DNA from: Anoplolepis gracilipes
Lineage: Eukaryota; Arthropoda; Insecta; Hymenoptera; Formicidae
NCBI RefSeq assembly: GCF_047496725.1
Contig: NC_132982.1
Coordinates: 9,388,501 to 9,452,500 of the forward strand
Direction of reading: 5' to 3'
DNA length: 64,000 nt
Numbering within the stretch: position 1 is the stretch's first letter; the number at the start of each line of letters is the position of its first letter. Of the stretch, positions 13,530-25,700 are shown in pieces. The notes beneath the pieces are model-generated. The model made no database searches and was not told the origin of the DNA. It worked only from the letters and a program-made list of their open reading frames with translations. The translations under genes and the position numbers were made by a program.

Positions 13530-14923
13530 ATAATTATATACATGTATTAAATTGTTTGCATAAAAGTTCGTAGTGATTTTTAATAAATGATATTGGACAT
13601 ATCGCAACATGTCATAGAGAGAGTTATTTAAAACATATAACATACATATTTTGAAAAGTGATATTTTAATAAGACAAGAAATTATTTAGATTGAGTTTTA
13701 CCAATTATTTGCAATTTTAAAAATAAAAAAAATAGGGTATATTTTTATCAATAGATGCTTTTCTATCAGAAAGACATAAATATCAATTAATAAAAAAGGT
13801 ACATACTGTTTAAAATAATGACAACTTTGAATCAACTGTTTAATAAAATTTTAATTAAAGTTGATGATTTTAATCTATGTTCCAAAATTTGATTTACTGA
13901 AAATAATAATTGCGACGAGAAGCATTCAGAATTGATTAATAAAATAGATATCATCTTTTTTTTTACAACAATGCTTAATCTCAGAAAAAAAAATCGTACA
14001 GCTAGTAATGTTCTATCTGCCTAGATTATACTAGATTTAATATTCTCTGATTATTATTTATTTTAATTTTTTGAAGCTTTGGATTTTCAGAAAGATGAGA
14101 TTTTTAAGTTGAACTCACGAAAGATGATTATAAAGATTGTTGACAAAAACAATGCTTATGTAAAAAGTATCGAATATATAAAGAAAGAAATATGTAATAT
14201 TAGCTTTTATTTTTTTATAAAAATCGCTACGAACTTTCGGAATAATCCAATACAATAATTATTTTTTATTCTCTAGTAAGATCATTTTTTATTTTAATTA
14301 CAGGATAATCGCAGGTTATATCTGGATGTTTTTGAACGTAGAAAGGCGAAGCCTTTTCTGATACCAAAAGAGAAAATCTCCAACTTTATATATCCTTTGC
14401 CCTTATTTTTGTTCAATTTTCGTTATCGACAAGCCGCCGGGACAATTTCTGAAAAAGAAATAAATTCGCTCTTTGGTTATAAGATTCCAAGCAACGATCT
14501 TATAACCGAAGAACCTTGCTACAACTTAAAAAGCGCGATAGTATTACATATTGAGATTAACCAATGTTCCATGTCCGTTCCATATATTATATGACAGTAT
14601 TTACATTTGACACAAGTATTGATTATACACTATTACTATTTACTATAGCATTTAAATCATATTATATATGTAACTTAGCTTTTTTATCCGATTGCTTTTT
14701 TATTTATATAAGACTCATCAAAAATGCTAGGAAATGTTATATATTTCTACTTATATAGATTAGTTTAAACATATTACATGACGTTAATCTACTTATTATA
14801 AAACAGAGAAGTTGACATTTTCTCTACAGAGCTTGAGCCTCAAGTAGATTAGATTTCATTTTTGAATAAATCTTTGATTAAGCGCAAAGTTTTGCAATTG
14901 ATCGGATTTTTTCAAAATATAAA

Positions 14924-14948
<25 letters not shown>
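14924..14948. repeat. (GA)n microsatellite
   Basis: About twelve AG/GA units on the plus strand. Confidence 0.95.
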
Positions 14949-14954
<6 letters not shown>

Positions 14955-16715
14955 CGATCGCATTCCGAATGTTACTTCCCGCTGAAAGATCGCCTATGAT
15001 CCTATAATCAAATTCTGTGTCGCTAAGTTAAGTTAATTAAAATTGTTAATCGCTAATTAACGCTGTATAGTATATTTTTATAAGTATAACATGCGGATAT
15101 ACTATTTCTACGCGTCCGTCGTTTCATGCATAATCATGTATACGCGATTGATTGATTGCATATGTATGTCAAATGTCAAATCCTCGATCAATGTAACATG
15201 ATTGTAGGCGGACTTTTTATGAAGACTGGACAATACATATTTTTACGTAATATGTAGATCTACGTGCATTGACTACGCGAAAATCTTTTTTTATTAAATA
15301 TTACATAAATATTCTTTTTCTATGTCCCCACGTATATCATATATAAATCGTAAATAAGAATGCTCGATTGTAATAAGGTATTCAGTATAACGAATAAAAA
15401 TATTTATAATCCTTTGTACACTAACTTGTTTCGGCGAATACTTTTTAAATATCCATTTTGTATTTTTGATATTACCTATGTTTAATCAATATATTAATGT
15501 GGATAATATTCATTATTGTTATTTGATTAAAAGGTTCTTATCTTCTGTTGTATTCAAAAAGACAAGTTATTAGGCGTGTTAGTAGTATTTATTTCTTGTA
15601 AGGTCAAATTTACATTTGATACTTTTTAAAATGACATCTCTAACTATTCTCGATGTGCTCTAGTAATTATATCTGTAATTCCTCTCATGACTTTTTGGGT
15701 TGGAATTTTTTAACAGATTGTAAGTTGTCAAATTTTCTTAATACGAGATCATTTTATCAAGAGATTATTTTTCATATAATCTCTATTAATATTAATTGAC
15801 TTATTATTCGTGATAATAGAATTTTATTAATTATGATCCGTTCATTAAGATTCTTTCCTGTTCTTATTTGGTTCATGATTTCTTTGATTGTGAATCTGCG
15901 ATGCGCGCATTAAAGTGTATTAATTACCATTGTGGTAATCAACGAACTGTTCTCGTAACGATGGTACGGAATAATGAAATTACCAATCAAATTGCAATTA
16001 TAGCCGTTAATGAGAGCCGATCTTATTTCCTTAGTTATTCTGTTAACATAACAAAGATCAGAGTTTTTATTAATATAGAATTAAGATATATAATACACAG
16101 CGGTGTAAGATTAATAATCGATATATTCTAACATTTACCTTTTAAAAATTCTCAAATATTTTATGGAATCCGTAATATTTTTGCAAATAATTTTATTATC
16201 TTTTTCATCATAAAACTTTATTAATAAATATAAAAATTTATGCACGCATAAAAAACGGCAGCAAATAAATCTTTATTAAATTGCGGCTTAAAAATTGATG
16301 CCTACTAATATTTTACATATATAAATATATATTGGTATTACAATCTATTAACAATTCAACACTCTTTACATTTTAAAATTGCAATAAAAATGTGAATAAG
16401 CCTTTAAGGAGTGAGACAGTATAAAAAGAAAAAAAAAAAAAAAAAAAAAACAGAAATTAATGAATCTGTTTATCTCTGTTTATGGTCTTGCTCGACTGCT
16501 TTATACCTGAATGAGAACCACTTTACAACCCGTTACAACGCATTTACTTTAATATCTACAAGCAACGGCCACGCTGACGACGAGTCGCTCGCCTCCGAAC
16601 CACATTTTTTGGTAATTGACCGTATAAATTTGAAATCCTAAAGAGGACGTCTTTTTTCCAACAGGCAACTGCTCTTGCATTACTCTTGTACCGTTTCACG
16701 TGTAACGCCAGCTAA

Positions 16716-16746
16716 AGCATTTTATTGCTGGGTGATTATATAAGAT

Positions 16747-16798
<52 letters not shown>

Positions 16799-16829
16799 AT
16801 CTTATATAATCACCCAGCAATAAAATGCT
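16716..16829. repeat. 114 bp near-perfect palindrome
   Basis: The left arm AGCATTTTATTGCTGGGTGA, then TTATATAAGAT, (AC)n and (AT)n, is mirrored by (AT)n, (GT)n, ATCTTATATAA and TCACCCAGCAATAAAATGCT. The arms match except that the AC/GT runs differ by one unit. Immediately after it, ATGCTGGGTGAT begins again and leads into another (TA)n run (16,834-16,880). The whole could fold into one long hairpin or cruciform. It may be a snap-back duplication seeded in a microsatellite. Confidence 0.9.
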
Positions 16830-16831
16830 GG

Positions 16832-16833
<2 letters not shown>

Positions 16834-16880
<47 letters not shown>
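16834..16880. repeat. (TA)n microsatellite
   Basis: About 23 AT units directly downstream of the palindrome and preceded by a third partial copy of its GCTGGGTGA arm. Confidence 0.95.
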
Positions 16881-16883
<3 letters not shown>

Positions 16884-17242
16884 CATTTTCTTGACAAAAA
16901 CTCAACGATATTAAACGAGCAAAGTGAGAATCATCATCATCAATATCACAGTTTTTCTTATTATTCTTAACAAGACTCATTACGCATAATTGTACTTCTC
17001 ACGTTATATGAAAATATAACTTTTATGTAAAAAATCATTCAAATTACATGCACGTAACACCTCGGTATTTGTCGAATAAGTATCATTATTAATATCTTTT
17101 GCGATAAATAATTACTGTTATTAATATCTTTTGTGATAAATAATTACTGGGAGTCATTGGTGGACTAAAAATTGAAATGAAATCGAGGAGACATATTACA
17201 TAACGGGAAGTATATTACTAGAAAAATAAAAGCGTACGTATG

Positions 17243-17273
<31 letters not shown>

Positions 17274-18425
17274 GTTTGTGTGGGAGGAGATACGATTCCG
17301 GCAAAGTCGCAAGTAATCTTGATGCTGAATCCCCTTATACGTTTAATCTGAACCGCGCATGTTTGTAACCAGACAGGATATAGTCCAGACAATCTGACCA
17401 AACTCACATCCCAAGTCAATATTTATATTACAAGCGCACAAGGGACCACGAAATGTACGCTTTTTGCTTTGCCGCATAATATCATGGAAAAAATTAAAAA
17501 TAATACACACACACACACACACACATATGTGTAATCTAGTTCTTATAATCATTTTTACATATATTTCACATATTTACAAATTCCTAATTACATTCGTGTA
17601 AAATCAATAAATAATCCGTATGTAATATATAAAAACTAAAAACAACAACTTTTTCAATTATCTAATTACGTATGCTGTGTCACGTGCGCGAATACGCACA
17701 TCATACATACATACAGACATACATCATACATACATCTATCATGAGTATAAACGCACATGTGTATGTAAAAAAGTATTATAAAAATATATTAACAATAAGT
17801 AATTTTAAAAATTATATTATATAATATATATATTATTGCATTATTTTACAAAAGGCTTATAGAATATTAATTATTGAAAATTATTGCGCAATATACGTAT
17901 TAAAATTGCGTCGCACGCACGTGACACACCATTATACTTGTAAACAATTCTAGCACATTATCACACACCGATAATAATGAAATAATGTAATATGATATAA
18001 ATTTCTCTCGGAAAATGTTATTTCAAACAAAATGCGAGTTGAACAAAATGATACTTGTAATAATATGAATTTTTTTAAACGAATTTTAACGAGCTATCGG
18101 AAAAGCGATTGAATAAATTCTCAATTTAATTGACGTCACAACATTATATTTTTTACTTTATATTATATTATGTAACTTGTTTTGATATAAAATTAATTAG
18201 ATTTCAATAACTACGATTTTAATAATAATATAATATTTTATAATAATAAATATAACAATTTTCAGTTGTTCGTATAAAAAAATTAATGAATAATTATTCA
18301 CTAAGTTCACAGGTTGCTGATTTATTCATTGTCACGCGTATTAATATTGTCTCTCACTTAGAGACAAATTCCCTTTATTTCACCATCATTTTAATTGAAT
18401 AAAATCTATACTCGACCAGATGAAC
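16881..18425. other. Noncoding region between the convergent NGKP genes, part 2
   Basis: It contains a 32 bp direct tandem duplication (TTAATATCTTTTG then GATAAATAATTACTG, two copies, about 17,090-17,148), a (TA)n tract at about 17,248-17,272 and a (CA)n tract at about 17,503-17,525. It probably includes the 3' UTR of the minus-strand gene to its right. No exon is supported. Confidence 0.4.
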
Positions 18426-19370
18426 TCAGTAATACGCGTTTTGATAAGCATTTTGATAATCTGGATACCGGATAGACTGGTGCATCGAGGTAGATCCATC
18501 CGATCCAAGCAGGTACAAGCTGGTCAATTTGCCATTGAAGGTGTAAGGTTCCATATTAAGATTATTAAGCGAATCATCCGGCCTCTTTATAGGTTTATGA
18601 TTTGCCTGCCACTGATAAATGGAGGTCGGCTTACCATTGCTCACAAAATCGGCCGACAGATTGTCTAAGTTGGTAATTGGACTGTCGGCCGGCTTCTTGT
18701 TAGGTTTCTTTTGCCATTGGTAAACGGAGGTAGGCTTGCCATTGCTTACGAAGTCTATGGGCAATTTGATGAAGGGATTAATGGGCTGCTGAGAGACCGG
18801 TTGAGGTTGTCCCACAGGTCTTACGTAGGGTAGCTGAAGTAGCTGAGTTACAAGGGGTATTTGAGGCTTTAAGGAGGCGGTCGAATACGTAGGTGGTTGC
18901 GAGATGTATCCGAGGCCGGGTACAAATGTGTACGGCGTGGGTGGGAGTCGAATATAGAAGATGTTGCTTTCTTCATATCTTTTTGGAAACTCCTCTGGCA
19001 ATCTATCCTTTGCTGTAATTTCTGAATCGTCCCTGTAATCGACCTCGTACTGGGATACCCTTGGATAATAAGAGGCACGCGATACCAGAGGATAATCTAA
19101 AAATATAGCTTTGTGTTTCCGTCCTTGCGTTAATTTTCCACCAGCTTCGTGCGTTTCCGCATCAGTCGTACGCTTCAAGTCTGACAGGGTTTTATTTATA
19201 TTTTCTACTATTTTATCTTTACTTGGACTTTCGTCTATTGAATCTAAACGGTTCTCCGTAGGATGTAAAAGCGTTTCTTCTATTGGAGAGACCAATCGGT
19301 TGTCCAGTGTATCTTGAAAAGGATTTGCCGCGGCAAATCCGATTATGGGTATCAGCAAGACCAGTACCAT
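18426..19370 (-). CDS. Predicted secreted NGKP-motif protein B
   Basis: A complete 314-residue frame starts at an ATG 11 bases inside an exon whose acceptor (CTTTTCAG) ends at about 19,382, so a 5' UTR exon lies further upstream. Residues 1-15 form a signal peptide (MVLVLLIPIIGFAAA, then NPF), so secretion is expected. An N-terminal acidic region follows, then FYIRLPPTPYTFVPGLGY at about 138-155 and a Pro/Gln-rich linker. Three motifs come next: FVSNGKPTSVYQW at 207-219, FVSNGKPTSIYQW at 242-254 and a degenerate FNGKLTSLYL at about 278-287. The first two repeats are followed by basic clusters (QKKPNKKP, HKPIKRP). The tail is Tyr/Asn-rich. It shares its architecture with the plus-strand gene ending at 12,917. 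I do not recognise the family. A structural extracellular protein or a peptide precursor are both possible, and neither is shown by the sequence. Confidence 0.8.
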   Translation of the reverse strand: MVLVLLIPIIGFAAANPFQDTLDNRLVSPIEETLLHPTENRLDSIDESPSKDKIVENINKTLSDLKRTTDAETHEAGGKLTQGRKHKAIFLDYPLVSRASYYPRVSQYEVDYRDDSEITAKDRLPEEFPKRYEESNIFYIRLPPTPYTFVPGLGYISQPPTYSTASLKPQIPLVTQLLQLPYVRPVGQPQPVSQQPINPFIKLPIDFVSNGKPTSVYQWQKKPNKKPADSPITNLDNLSADFVSNGKPTSIYQWQANHKPIKRPDDSLNNLNMEPYTFNGKLTSLYLLGSDGSTSMHQSIRYPDYQNAYQNAYY

Positions 19371-20034
19371 CGTCCTAGTGTCTGAAAAGGAATAAATTGT
19401 TTTTGTAAAAGCACTCGAGCATCAGTCGCGATGTATGTATTATATTCATATACATTTGAAACTATTTGTAAAATACATAATAAAAAAAAAACTATTAAAG
19501 AAAATGTATAAAAATTATAATCCATCGGAATTATATGAAGAGTCGCCGACTGTAAAGGAAAGATTAATAATGCAACATGGAATACTATGACTGTCATGTT
19601 TTACGCGCAAAATACTTCATAAAGTGAAGACTCTCGATATCAATTTATTTATCTCGCTATAAATTATTATGATATTATATCTAATCAATTATAAACACAC
19701 GCTTGTCTTTTCTCGAAAAATTATCTTCCGTATTATATAAATAATTAACAATTAAGATACATTTTATCATTCGCTCTTTAAAATATCACGCTCCCTATAT
19801 TATTACAGAATAATTTCAAATACATCCAAATTATTTTGTAGTTAAATCCAGAAATGATTTTCTTTTAAAAACTAGTGTCATTAAAAATATCGCTGAAACG
19901 TCACTCTAGATCAAGGGAGCCAGCAAACGAGCCAAAACAAATTGTTCGCTCGTTGGGGTGGATGTTCTTTACCAGAGACGCGTTTCCTGTCTAGCCACGC
20001 ACACCATTATCGGATCTCCTTATTCTTCGCGGTT

Positions 20035-20051
20035 GCGCGCGCGCGCGCGCG
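20035..20051. repeat. (GC)n microsatellite
   Basis: Eight GC units in a row, unusual in such AT-rich DNA. Alternating GC can adopt Z-DNA. Confidence 0.95.
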
Positions 20052-20210
20052 ATTGTATATCTGACGTCAAATAAATCACGTCCCTATGTAGAATATACGA
20101 GCGAGAAAAAGGCAGAGAAGAAAGGGGGATAAGGAGACAAACGCGATGCGACGCGATGCATGAGGCGGCATTTGGACGTTCCGTGCCTTCTGCTCGCGCG
20201 CTATGGTGTT

Positions 20211-20260
20211 TTCTTCTTCTTCTTCTTCTTCTTCTTCTTCTTCTTCTTCTTCTTCTTCTT
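20211..20260. repeat. (TTC)n trinucleotide repeat
   Basis: About 16-17 uninterrupted TTC units (GAA on the other strand). Translating across it gives poly-Glu or poly-Arg frames that should not be taken as genes. Confidence 0.95.
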
Positions 20261-20299
20261 CCTCTTTTTCTTCTTCTGCAGTGGTGGTGCGAAACGAAT

Positions 20300-20556
20300 G
20301 AAACAAGAGCACCAAGAATAGTAATTGAAAGCGGGTTATAAAATCGTCGAGTCACGCATTCCAGTCGCCAAGTCTTTCCGTGCTCGCTGGAGGACCTTGC
20401 AGAAGGTCGAGTAACAGAGCGCATAGAAATTGACCCTTCCATGGATATTAGTTTTTTTAATTCATCACCAGACAGTGTCACTCCACTCCCTGTCTTCTCA
20501 AGGATTATTCTAGCGCACATCTGTATTATAGATACTTTCATTTGATATACGTACAT
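20300..20556 (-). other. Possible small exon or orphan gene fragment
   Basis: The minus strand has an ATG-initiated frame from 20,556 (in-frame second Met at 20,541, MKVSIIQMCARII) that continues through TLSGDELKKLISMEG and WRLECVTRRFY. The frame then runs into the (GAA)n repeat and loses coding character, so only about 85 codons are worth considering. Composition is coding-like compared with the AT-rich flank at 20,560 onward. The phrase GVTLSGDELKKL faintly resembles the end of PC4/p15-type domains, but too weakly for a call. It could be a small gene, a retro-derived fragment or chance. Confidence 0.25.
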
Positions 20557-20560
20557 ATAT

Positions 20561-20825
20561 TATACATAATAATAAAAAAATAATAAATATTATTTTTTTA
20601 TTATATTATGTGTGATATAATTAATATTATTTATTTATCTAGTTATATTATAATATTAATAAATATTACTATATAATAATAATTATTAATATTATATTAT
20701 ACATTTTATTACTATATTACATACTATTTCCAGAGAAATGAAATACTAGTTTTAACTACATCTCAGCTATTCTCTTTCTTGTTTTTATTTCCATTTAACA
20801 TTTATTTTTATTTCTTTATCAACAT

Positions 20826-20860
<35 letters not shown>

Positions 20861-22439
20861 TTCAATGTTTATTTTTGCTCTTCACAATTAGACTTGTCTA
20901 CTTATCGCTTTTTGTGACCTGGAAAATTGCAGCTTTTTCACCAGTTATATCGGTGCAATCACTCAATGATATCCTCGATGGACAGACGTTTATTGCACAG
21001 ATTAATAGCTCCGTCATTATATGTACATTAACTATTAGGAGCTCGTTATTCGCTAATCTAATTTACCCCAGTAAATATGTCGAAAGTCATTTGCATTAAT
21101 CGTCCTATGACTCTTCTTCAATTAACTTTTTAGATTTTTATATATAATAAATGATTTTATATATAATGAAATGTCTTTTCCGTATTTATAAATTTCAAGA
21201 TTATCATTTTACTCTATTATCCTATTATCCTATTATATCATCTGTAATTTTATTTTATGGATCTTTTCTATCAATTTATTATAGATAAAGGTGAATAATA
21301 CAAGATTATGGAAGATTGTGCTGTAGATAAAATTACGTTTAAATATCAATAAAGAAACAATAATTGCGTGTTCGATTTCTATAACATATAGTACATCAAT
21401 GCATGTGTTTCAATTCTATTATTATTTTTGTGACAACATTCGAGTAGAAAAGGTGCAATACTGCATAATCGGGGAATAATTTGATGTAATTAATATGATT
21501 AATAATTAATAATCTTTTATATGTGTTAAATAATATGTAAATATATCGCAACGATAGGTCTCGAAACGCGTATTTCGCATGATGTGTATATTTAATCAAA
21601 GTGATGACAGGAATCAAAATTATAAATTATCGTTTTATTGCGATTTTTGCGAATAATAATTATATTTCTTTAACGATACTTAAAGTCAAATATATTCCGC
21701 GAATTTTTTATCGCTCTACCTTTCTACTTTTCTTATCCAAATATAATTCGGATAAGAATGCGCATTAAAACAATCGATTACGAGTCTGAATAATTAGCAT
21801 AATAAATGACTCCGTGATACGTCAATCATTTAATAAATAATTCATTTATATAATTTAAAATATTTCTATAATTTAATATTATAATATATCGTACATGTGT
21901 GATATGTCACCCAACGTAGTACGCAAAATTCGGCAAGGAATTATTAATAACATGGTGTTCGGCCTTGGCGACATAAAAAATAGCGCGCTATATGTTATAT
22001 GTTACACACCTCGCTATATCATTCGCACTGTGACATTCGAGCAGTAAAGTAATAGTGAGAAACGCTCCGTAAAGTTTCTTCTAAACGCGATCGTTATGAA
22101 TATTGAAACCCAATTTGCTATGATTTTTACAATTGACGTACACTTAATTAATTTTTGACACGACGATTGATTAAACTGTTTGATAAATCTTTCGAAGAAC
22201 GATCATTATTAGAGCTAAAAATCGAAGCAACAAATTATAAATTTTGTTACAATCCTTCTTTATCTCGATTATCTCGATTCTTACGGATAATAATTTTTAG
22301 AATCGAATATATATTATATAAATTAATTAATAATTAAACGATTGCTATATTACTTTTTCATTACCTTAATCCTTTAAATTTACGATTCGTTTTATTGTAC
22401 ATACACTATGCATATATCAACAATAGAAATAACGAGTAG
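20561..22439. other. AT-rich noncoding stretch
   Basis: Simple AT-rich sequence with a (CA)n tract at about 20,828-20,856 and a short CTATTAT tandem at about 21,214-21,238. Nothing else is supported. Confidence 0.5.
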
Positions 22440-22714
22440 CGCATAATTTTGATCTCGTGTAAACGTCGAGTGAATCGTATACCTCTTTCGTGTTGTTGTC
22501 ATAATATATCATATAATAAAGTGCATCAATCTCGCGTGATTATCCCATGATCGGGAATGCCGTGCAAAGTGTCTCGCGATTATTGCGTTTACGACTAATC
22601 ATAATTAATGTGTTTTCGTGAGTGAGTGTGAATTCCACGAGGAAGCAGCAAGGGATGAACAAGGGAGAAAAAGGAGGCTTAAAAAAGCATCAGGGAGCAA
22701 CGACATGCGGTAAA
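22440..22714 (+). other. Possible 5' exon island
   Basis: A short patch with higher GC contains an ATG frame at 22,655 (MNKGEKGGLKKHQGATTC) that meets a GTAAAA donor-like site at about 22,710. The purine-rich stretch is open in more than one frame, so the reading frame is not certain. No matching downstream exon with the right phase was identified. It may be a 5' UTR or first exon of a gene with distant exons, or noncoding. Confidence 0.2.
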
Positions 22715-25700
22715 AGTAATTTATATATTATATTTATCATTATGTATATTGCTTTAAATAATATGTGTGAGATACGTAAGATGTATATAATATATACAAT
22801 ATACATATATAAAATTTTTCATTTTTATGATACGAAATAATAAAATTTATTAAATTTTTTATTAACTTTTCATAAAATTGTGTACCGCGTTATGTTAAAT
22901 CAATTAATTATAAAAAGAAAAAATAAAAAGAAATTTTCGATAAATATATTCCTTTTCGATGCATATATAAATAATATATTTTGAATATAGTTTATATTTA
23001 CATGTAAGCATAAATTATTATTTTACGCGTAAATGTGTAACTGTGTTATTGATTGCCGTTATCATTGATAATGATTTTTTATATGATTATCGACCAATGA
23101 GAAGTATATATTGTAAATGTTTTAGCATCAGTCGATATTTGCCTGTTTACTCATCGCTATGTTTACACATGCAAAATAAATATATATGTATATATATATA
23201 TATATATATTTTTTTTTTTTTAATGTAAAATTATACACACACAAATATATTAAATTTATACGCATTAATTATGATGTTATCACATTTTTCTGCAGAATTA
23301 TTCTAGATTGTTTGATAAATCTATCTCTTATCTCTCTACAAAAATTAAATATATATATATAATTATAATTAAAACCGTGAAATATCTTATAATTAATATT
23401 ACGCGTTCAAACAAAAATTAAATATTTAAAAAAACTGATGATTAAAAAAAAATTAAGATATATACATATATTGGCTGTATAGTTTCTATATAAAAAACTA
23501 AATTATTCATCCAAATAGCACTTTTTATTTCAGTTGTATAATATAGACATTTTTTTCTATAACTTATATTTTTATATAACTTTGATATATTTTATAAATA
23601 ATATACGTGTATATAACGTACGCACATCGACATTGAAATTGCTAGAGCCAAATTCTATGCTTGTACTTTGACATACTTTGCTTTAATTTTTCGTCGCTTC
23701 TATAATCTTATCGCATTAGGCATCATACATTGTCCGTATAAACCGTTATTTCTCTGAAACAAAGCACCGGTACATAGATATACATATACATGTGTCACTA
23801 TGAGCGCTACATAATAATGTGGTATTTCGTAACGCGCAAGACGAGGCGAGCATTACAAATATTTAGTTTTATGAGAAAGAAAGAGAGAATTATATTCGTG
23901 ACATGATATAATATAAAAATTTTATTTGTCAAATATAGTTTTGAAAAAATTGTATAAAGTTTAATAAAAATAGTTCAAGTAATTAAAAAAATGAGAATAT
24001 ATATGAAAATATTTAATCGAAATAATATATATATATATATATATATAAAATAAATCGAAAATTGCGTTTTTTAAACATTATGTATATTAAATTTTATTTA
24101 CGCCATTAACTCTTACAAATATAATATATTGGTTTGAAGGCGCGTATTTAGAATATTTTCATAAAAGTTTAATGAAAAGAGGAAGAAGCCTTTGAATTTA
24201 TTTGAATTATATTTTTATTTTCTTTTTCGCTTCTTTATTGATAATATTTTAACTTTTTAATTTCCCTATTTCTACACATGTAGAGACATAATTTCCCTTT
24301 TTCTTCATATATAGAGCATACAAGAATCATATAAAGCGCATTAAAATTATGCGCAATATTTCTGATGAAAAGGAAGATATCGATTAGAAAGTCGCGCGTA
24401 CTAACAGTAAATGGAATCTTATGTATCATTTTCTCATCAATAATAGCTAGATATATATTTAACTTGTATTTAACTAAGCGTTGAAGAAAACAGGAAAACA
24501 CGCATCATTTTCTGTCATAGATTGCATTTAATTAAATTTTTTATCGTTATTTTCTCCACATTGGCCTATTTTATATTTAATCTGTGTGTTTTCATTAAAC
24601 AATCTAATATAATAACAGAGACCATTGAATTAAATCTTTTACCATAAATTATTATTCGCAACACGTTTGACTTTCATGATCATTAGTCTTTAATTATCTT
24701 TCATTAACAATGTCTAGTTAGGAAAAAATGCGCGCGTCTATTTAAAAAAATAAGAGAAAAAAGTTGAGTTTCTTTTCCCGACATAGCCAATGATTACCGA
24801 AGCGTACACATGGCCTATTCCGGTGGAACGTAAAGCACACGCGAATTTACTTCCAAATTACTACTGTTTGCCAATGCATCAGTGACAATAGCCACTAAAC
24901 TTCACCGTAGACAGCCACGTACTCTCTACAAGTTGTATTATTACATCTCGTCGTAGTTGGATTCTCGACAGAATGGGATTCCCCTCTTCATACACACAGT
25001 ATACGATCAACCTTCAATTTCAACGGAAGCGATGGGAGAGAGTTAGCTATCGGGTAATAAACACATAGCCTCGGGATCCCATTGTTGACCCGAATAATTG
25101 CATGTTAATCGCACTTATATTCCGTGAAGCGGAAACGGGGCCATTTTTTTCACCGTCTCTGAGTAAAGGAAGATGCCACATACATTTGGTGAAAATCACA
25201 CGGAAGTCTACTCTTTCTTCTTCTTTTTTTTTTTTTTTTTTTTTTAGTTACCAGGTGTTTTTGAGAAACTTTTTTAAATTCATTGAGAACACGTTAGCCT
25301 GAGAAGTAAGAACGACTCGACCCATATGACTAGCCAAAGACTTGATTCTGATATCAAAATAAAGATTACACTATTAAAATTAAAATTATAAATATATAAT
25401 TGAGAATGAGAAAATGATTAGGTAGAGTAGTGCGGTGATTCAATTTGACATTTGGATTAATCATTATTGACGCGTGTCGTTTCTTCGACACAAAACACGG
25501 AAGCAAAGATTGCTATCACATTTCGAGATATACTCGTTCGTATATTCCCTGTTTCTCTAATCATCCAATTTTACGCCACTGATTTCAGCACGATATGGTA
25601 TAGGTGTACCAGGAATTTTGCAGGATGTAGAGCACAAGTTCGTGCGGTGATTCATCGGCCATTGAAGAAAGAATCTTTAAGTTAAAAACGTTGTGACTGC

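Larger units (their letters stand above)
12918..16715. other. Noncoding region between the convergent NGKP genes, part 1
   Basis: It should include the 3' UTR of the upstream gene. A 26-base poly-T run lies at about 13,170-13,195, a long (TA)n tract at 13,470-13,528, a (GA)n tract at 14,924-14,948 and a poly-A run near 16,428-16,450. No supported exon was found. The open frames at about 14,397-14,580 and 15,868-16,131 lack splice context and family resemblance. Confidence 0.45.
19383..20299. other. Upstream region of NGKP gene B with (GC)n and (TTC)n tracts
   Basis: AT-rich next to the gene. It becomes GC-richer from about 19,900, where promoter or 5' exon sequence for the minus-strand gene might lie. 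No exon 1 could be fixed. Confidence 0.35.

Noticed and set aside
20020..20315. Poly-Glu and poly-Arg frames
   Set aside because: They are translations of the (GAA)n/(TTC)n repeat.
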